This document shows positions 7,784 through 10,641 of a DNA stretch of 10,641 nucleotides, in pieces. This stretch comes from Bacteroidota bacterium. GTDB taxonomy: Bacteria > Bacteroidota > Bacteroidia > UBA8524. The stretch spans positions 15,576-26,216 of the forward strand of contig DQHT01000117.1 in NCBI GenBank assembly GCA_003531115.1, read 5' to 3'. Made by a program: the position numbers and the translations under genes. The stretch's first letter is position 1. Each line of letters begins with the position of its first letter. The notes under the pieces were generated by a model. That model did not search any database. It had not been told where the DNA came from and saw nothing but the letters and a program-made list of their open reading frames with translations.

Positions 7784-7814
7784 AAAGCGGTTCGATTTTC
7801 GGGCCGCTTTTTTT
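7784..7814 (+). terminator. Intrinsic terminator of the rpsO-pnp unit
   Basis: AAAGCGGTTCGA (7784-7795) pairs with TCGGGCCGCTTT (7799-7810) around a TTT loop. This gives a 12-base-pair stem with two G-U pairs, followed directly by seven T residues (7808-7814). It lies 91 bases after the pnp stop, with the minisatellite between gene and terminator, so the repeat is transcribed as part of the pnp 3' untranslated region. Confidence 0.85.
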
Positions 7815-7855
7815 ATAACACCCGGGCCTTAGTGGCCACTTCAACACTTAAATCA

Positions 7856-7988
7856 GTCACTTCGAGCTCGTCGAGAAGGGACTGGAACGAGAGCTTCGGG
7901 TATATCTCGCTCTCGACTCGCCGTGACCCTTCGACACGGCCTAAGGATTATGCAAAATATGAAATTCCCTTTGCCTGCTCAGGGTGAC
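7856..7988. repeat. Compound inverted-repeat intergenic element
   Basis: An outer imperfect inverted repeat pairs GTCACTTCGAG..TCGAG (7856-7875) with CTCGACTCGCCGTGAC (7912-7927). Inside it is a perfect 7-base inverted repeat, CGAGAGC (7888-7894) with GCTCTCG (7909-7915). Immediately right, GTGACCCTTCGACACGGC (7923-7940) and CTCAGGGTGAC (7978-7988) look like two halves of a second element split by about 37 A/T-rich bases. Strings of the CCCTTCGAC..GCTCAGGGTGAC type occur as dispersed intergenic repeats in several bacterial groups, from general knowledge. Copy number in this genome cannot be seen. No coding potential is apparent. Confidence 0.6.
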
Positions 7989-8020
7989 GGCGCCCGGAAT
8001 TGGCGACTCAAACCAAAAGC

Positions 8021-8048
8021 CATGGTCCATGGTCTATGGTCCATGGAC
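8021..8048. repeat. Heptamer tandem repeat (CATGGTC x 4)
   Basis: Four consecutive heptamers read CATGGTC, CATGGTC, TATGGTC and CATGGAC. Because CCATGG is its own reverse complement, the array is also partly palindromic and could fold. It lies between the compound repeat element and the peptidase gene. An open frame from 7984 runs through it, but that extension is not believed to be translated. Confidence 0.8.
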
Positions 8049-8057
8049 TAAAAGAAC

Positions 8058-8089
8058 TTGGAGCTTCACCCCTTTATCGAATATCTTGC
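8058..8089 (+). promoter_or_regulatory. Weak promoter candidate for the peptidase-lipoprotein operon
   Basis: TATCTTGC at 8082-8089 resembles the Bacteroidota -7 element TAnnTTTG with one T missing. TTG at 8058-8060 lies 21 bases upstream as a partial -33 element. Transcription would begin near 8095, giving a leader of about 36 bases to the preferred ATG at 8131. It is the best candidate in the gap after the pnp terminator but is not a clean match. Confidence 0.3.
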
Positions 8090-8130
8090 ACCCCATGCGA
8101 CCTTTTCACGTAGTTCAACGTTATACCTGT

Positions 8131-9312
8131 ATGCGCGTCCGGATTTTCATGCTGTGTGCCCTTTTTTCCGTTTTTCATACCCTGAAAGCCCAGAAAGCGG
8201 AGGTCGAGCAAATTCTGCAGCAGGTTAATCTGGACTCGCTACTTTTTTCCGTTGCCCGGCTTACGGGCATAGAAAAGGTGACGATCAACGGGCAGGAACA
8301 GACCATTTACAGCCGCTACAGGAACCAGCTACCGAACGACTGGGCTGCCACTTATCTGGCTGATCGGCTGCAGGCTTATGGTTATACCCCGCAGAACCAG
8401 TATTTCGATGCGATGGGCAAAAATGTTTATGCGATCAAAGAGGGCAATTTATATCCCGATCGGGCATTTGTGATCTGCGCCCACTATGATGCCATTGCCG
8501 TTCCTTATGACCAGGCTGTTGGAGCTGATGACAATGCCTCGGGTTGTTCGGGCGTGCTCGAAGCTGCGCGTTTGTTGAAAGACAGCAATTTTCCCTTTAC
8601 GCTGATCTTTGTCTTTTTTGATGAGGAAGAACAAGGCTTGTTGGGCAGTATGGCCTTTAACCAACAGTTTGATTTTGACACATATGGAATAGAGGCGGTG
8701 TTTAACCTGGACATGATCGGCTATGATTATAATGAAGATTTTAAAGCCGAGATCCATACACGTCCTTATGCCAACAGCATTGAACTGGCCAATAAGATAA
8801 TCGGCCTGAACGATACCTTTCAGATCGGACTGGATCTGAGTATAGAAAACCCGGGCACCAGCGCCAGCGACCACGATGCTTTTTGGCAGACGGGAAAAAC
8901 GGCGGTTTTATTGATCGAAGACGAACAGGATTTCAACCGCTTTTACCATACCAAACACGACTCGATGCAGTATTTTAACGATTCCTTTCTGTATCGGAAC
9001 GTATGTTTTGCCATCGCATCCCTGTGTTGGTTTGCATCTGACAAGGACAATACCCTTTCAATAGATCCGGGAAATACAGCGAATCCGGTAATTTATCCAA
9101 ATCCTTCAAATGGACGTGTATGGATGGATAGTCGTGAAGGTGGGCTTCTTCGGGTTTTTGCGATGGATGGAAAACTGCTCACTCAATTTCCTGTTCATGC
9201 CGGACCAAATGAACTGGACCTCAGTGCGTGGAAATCAATGGGGCAGGTTGTATTGCAGCTTCAGGCAGAATCGGGCAGCTTCCGTTCGAATGTCTTATTT
9301 TTGATGCCCTGA
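8131..9312 (+). CDS. Secreted M28 family zinc peptidase with T9SS C-terminal sorting domain
   Basis: A 393-residue exported metallopeptidase of the M28 (aminopeptidase) type, with two zinc sites inferred from the family. MRVRIFMLCALFSVFHTLKAQ is a Sec signal peptide with likely cleavage near residue 21, so the ATG at 8131 is chosen. An in-frame start at 7984 would put translated repeat sequence in front of the signal. Zinc and catalytic motifs are complete and in order: HYD (118-120), GADDNASG (131-138), EEQGLLGS (E166 general base, E167 ligand), NLDMIGYD (192-199, D194) and FYHTKHDS (271-278, H273). After residue 310 comes a type A T9SS sorting domain beginning VIYPNPSNG (320-328) and ending in a beta-rich tail. 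The protein should therefore cross the outer membrane by type IX secretion and be anchored or released. Peptide substrate unknown. Its TGA overlaps the next gene's ATG by one base. Confidence 0.92.
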   Translation: MRVRIFMLCALFSVFHTLKAQKAEVEQILQQVNLDSLLFSVARLTGIEKVTINGQEQTIYSRYRNQLPNDWAATYLADRLQAYGYTPQNQYFDAMGKNVYAIKEGNLYPDRAFVICAHYDAIAVPYDQAVGADDNASGCSGVLEAARLLKDSNFPFTLIFVFFDEEEQGLLGSMAFNQQFDFDTYGIEAVFNLDMIGYDYNEDFKAEIHTRPYANSIELANKIIGLNDTFQIGLDLSIENPGTSASDHDAFWQTGKTAVLLIEDEQDFNRFYHTKHDSMQYFNDSFLYRNVCFAIASLCWFASDKDNTLSIDPGNTANPVIYPNPSNGRVWMDSREGGLLRVFAMDGKLLTQFPVHAGPNELDLSAWKSMGQVVLQLQAESGSFRSNVLFLMP

Positions 9313-9785
9313 TGAAACAGTATGTATCCCTATTCTGCGGACTGCTATTGTTGGCAGCCTGTGCAGACCCTACACCCAAGCCCTTTGTTAAGCAGGCTAA
9401 AGAAGTAATGCACCCAACAGAGGAGCTGTTTTATATGGACAGTCTGGATTTCAAGCTTGTCTTAAAGCCGGTGCCTGCTCATTTTATCATGATACAGCTT
9501 GAATCGGATTCATTCTATGAAGCCCATTATTTTGAAGACCTGCATCTGGTAGTAACCTTGAACAATGACAGTTTTGTGGTGAATAAAGACAGTCTGCTCC
9601 CTTATATAAATGAAGAGTACCTGAATGAAGCCCGCCTGGAAGATGTTCATGTGATGGCTTTTGACCCGGAACGCGACTATTACCTTTTTGAATTTTCTGT
9701 ACGAAAACCCCATGAAGATTTTCGCTACCATTTTATAGCTACACTGGAACAGAAAAAACTTCAAATCCTGATCGACGACGAATGA
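9312..9785 (+). CDS. Small predicted lipoprotein, function unknown
   Basis: I do not recognise this 157-residue protein. MKQYVSLFCGLLLLAAC is a lipoprotein signal peptide: a short basic start, a hydrophobic stretch and the lipobox LAAC, with C17 as the lipidated cysteine. The mature part opens ADPTPKP and has no other cysteine. It has alternating hydrophobic and polar stretches that suggest beta strands (for example LHLVVTLNNDSFVV, 77-90, and YYLFEFSVRK, 123-132), many acidic residues and no transmembrane segment. The start is the ATG at 9312, which shares its A with the TGA of the peptidase gene (TGATG). An upstream in-frame start at 9228 would bury the signal and is rejected. Its own TGA overlaps the next gene's ATG by four bases (ATGA). 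Such coupling suggests joint expression and related roles of the three products at the cell envelope, but no biochemical role can be read from sequence. Confidence 0.85.
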   Translation: MKQYVSLFCGLLLLAACADPTPKPFVKQAKEVMHPTEELFYMDSLDFKLVLKPVPAHFIMIQLESDSFYEAHYFEDLHLVVTLNNDSFVVNKDSLLPYINEEYLNEARLEDVHVMAFDPERDYYLFEFSVRKPHEDFRYHFIATLEQKKLQILIDDE

Positions 9786-10507
9786 AACAGGTCCTGCTTT
9801 GTTTTCTGTTAAGCCTCACTTCCCTCCTTTCGGCGGATAGTCTGGATATTGTTTTCCGTTATTATGACGGAGACGGTCGGGTTGTGAGTTCTCCTTTGGT
9901 TATGGATGGCGGCACCCAACTCGGCAAGACCGATGAAGGAGGCTGGCAACACTGGCGAATGCTTTACCAGGAGGGCATGGTGGGGATGACGATAAAAAAT
10001 GAGTTTCAGCGCCAGACCTTGACGATTCAGGTACATCCCGATTGGCAAAACACCTTAAAAACCCTGGTGATCAACCGCATTCAGGCAAGCGGAGAGGCTT
10101 TACTATTAAAAGTAAACCACCTCACCTGTCGCTGGACTGCCGGAATTGCCTACCCCATTGAGTACCGTTTTAATAATCCTATTGACGGACAGGAACTCAA
10201 GCTCCAAAGCTGGTCCTGCGCCAAAGACCAGGACAGTTTAAAGGTAAGTATTCATATCCTTTCTGATTCGGTGATGCTGTACAGTTGCGGGAAAAGTGAA
10301 GCGATTTTGGCCAAGTATTATCTGGGGTCAGACGGACAGGTATTTAGAAGTTTTGCACCTTCGGAGTGTCATGAATTTAGCACCAATGCCGAGCGGGAGC
10401 TTTATCTGCTTTTAAAAGACAGCAGCATGGAGATACGGTATAGTTGGGACGGCAGCCGCTTTGTTCTGGGTGACGCTAAGGGGTGTAGGTGGGAGTTTTC
10501 GTTCTAA
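9782..10507 (+). CDS. Exported protein with five mature cysteines, function unknown
   Basis: I do not recognise this 241-residue protein. MKQVLLCFLLSLTSLLSA is a Sec signal peptide; there is no clear lipobox, so it is probably periplasmic or surface-exposed. The first part of the mature chain (about 21-85: DGDGRVVSSPLVMDGG, then GKTDEGGW) loosely recalls the small beta-sandwich 'regulatory-like' domains of Bacteroidota surface proteins. This is only a pattern impression. The rest is beta-rich with C116, C146, C169, C196 and C235 spaced through it, and many tryptophan, tyrosine and serine residues. There is no T9SS sorting tail and no catalytic motif that I can see. The ATG at 9782 overlaps the stop of the lipoprotein gene (ATGA), making it the third gene of a coupled operon with the M28 peptidase. 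The frame is intact to TAA at 10505-10507. Confidence 0.82.
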   Translation: MKQVLLCFLLSLTSLLSADSLDIVFRYYDGDGRVVSSPLVMDGGTQLGKTDEGGWQHWRMLYQEGMVGMTIKNEFQRQTLTIQVHPDWQNTLKTLVINRIQASGEALLLKVNHLTCRWTAGIAYPIEYRFNNPIDGQELKLQSWSCAKDQDSLKVSIHILSDSVMLYSCGKSEAILAKYYLGSDGQVFRSFAPSECHEFSTNAERELYLLLKDSSMEIRYSWDGSRFVLGDAKGCRWEFSF

Positions 10508-10641
10508 GCTGGGAGCGGGCCTTCGGCCGGAGCGGAAGAGCGAGGGAGCGATTTTGAATTTTAGAGAAATCCAACTGGTCCTTCTTAAGCAGCGGAACAA
10601 CCATCCCCCTCTTTGAGGTAATGGCGCTAACTTAGAGTGTT
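10508..10641. other. Non-coding right edge with GC-rich short repeats
   Basis: This stretch has no credible gene. GGCC-TTC-GGCC at 10518-10528 can form a small hairpin, and GGGAGCG occurs as a direct repeat at 10511-10517 and 10544-10550 with AGCGG variants between. Farther right, CCTC-TTT-GAGG (10605-10615) is another short inverted repeat. The hairpins are too weak and lack a proper T tract to be called a terminator with confidence. Composition resembles dispersed intergenic repeats, and the sequence runs off the window. Confidence 0.4.

Noticed and set aside
7984..8130. N-terminal extension of the M28 peptidase from the start at 7984
   Set aside because: It would translate the heptamer repeat and the end of the intergenic element and would place 49 residues before a clear signal peptide. 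The ATG at 8131 fits export.
9228..9311. Upstream start for the lipoprotein at 9228
   Set aside because: It would bury the lipoprotein signal peptide 28 residues inside and overlap the T9SS tail of the peptidase. The ATG at 9312 is coupled to the preceding stop.
10412..10600. Minus-strand 62-codon frame at the right edge
   Set aside because: It overlaps the 3' end of the exported-protein gene and low-complexity repeats. It has only a rare start codon and no recognisable domain.
10605..10641. Terminal inverted repeat of an insertion sequence
   Set aside because: Only a 4-bp stem is visible, and no transposase coding or matching end lies in the window, so it cannot be supported.

Overview
The window looks like a chromosomal segment of a member of the phylum Bacteroidota. 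Three things point that way. A ribosomal promoter fits the Bacteroidota TTTG / TAnnTTTG consensus. Starts upstream of the housekeeping genes lack a Shine-Dalgarno sequence and are preceded by A/T-rich bases. A secreted peptidase ends in a type IX secretion (T9SS) sorting domain with a YPNPSNG motif. Class or genus cannot be fixed from the window alone.

Bases 1-5040 hold housekeeping and metabolic genes. First is the 3' part of a UvrD/PcrA-type helicase, entering from the left edge. A convergent ElaA/YjcF-like GNAT acetyltransferase overlaps its 3' end by 11 bases. Next come a DhnA/FbaB-type class I fructose-bisphosphate aldolase closed by a strong terminator, the acetyl-CoA carboxylase beta subunit (accD), and, 11 bases later, an uncharacterised radical SAM enzyme with a cysteine-rich C-terminus. 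Bases 5080-7692 hold rpsO (S15) and pnp (PNPase), separated by a terminator-like hairpin, with a near-ideal promoter in front of rpsO.

Bases 7691-8130 contain no credible gene. They form a repeat island: an octamer-based minisatellite that overlaps the pnp stop codon, the pnp terminator, a compound inverted-repeat element of about 130 bases, and a heptamer tandem repeat, followed by a weak promoter candidate.

Bases 8131-10507 hold three tightly coupled genes (stop/start overlaps of 1 and 4 bases). They encode a T9SS-exported M28 zinc aminopeptidase-like protein, a small lipoprotein and a cysteine-containing exported protein of unknown function. This cell-envelope operon is the best candidate for something undescribed. 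The last 134 bases are non-coding and repeat-like. No defence system, CRISPR array, RNA gene or complete mobile element was recognised.
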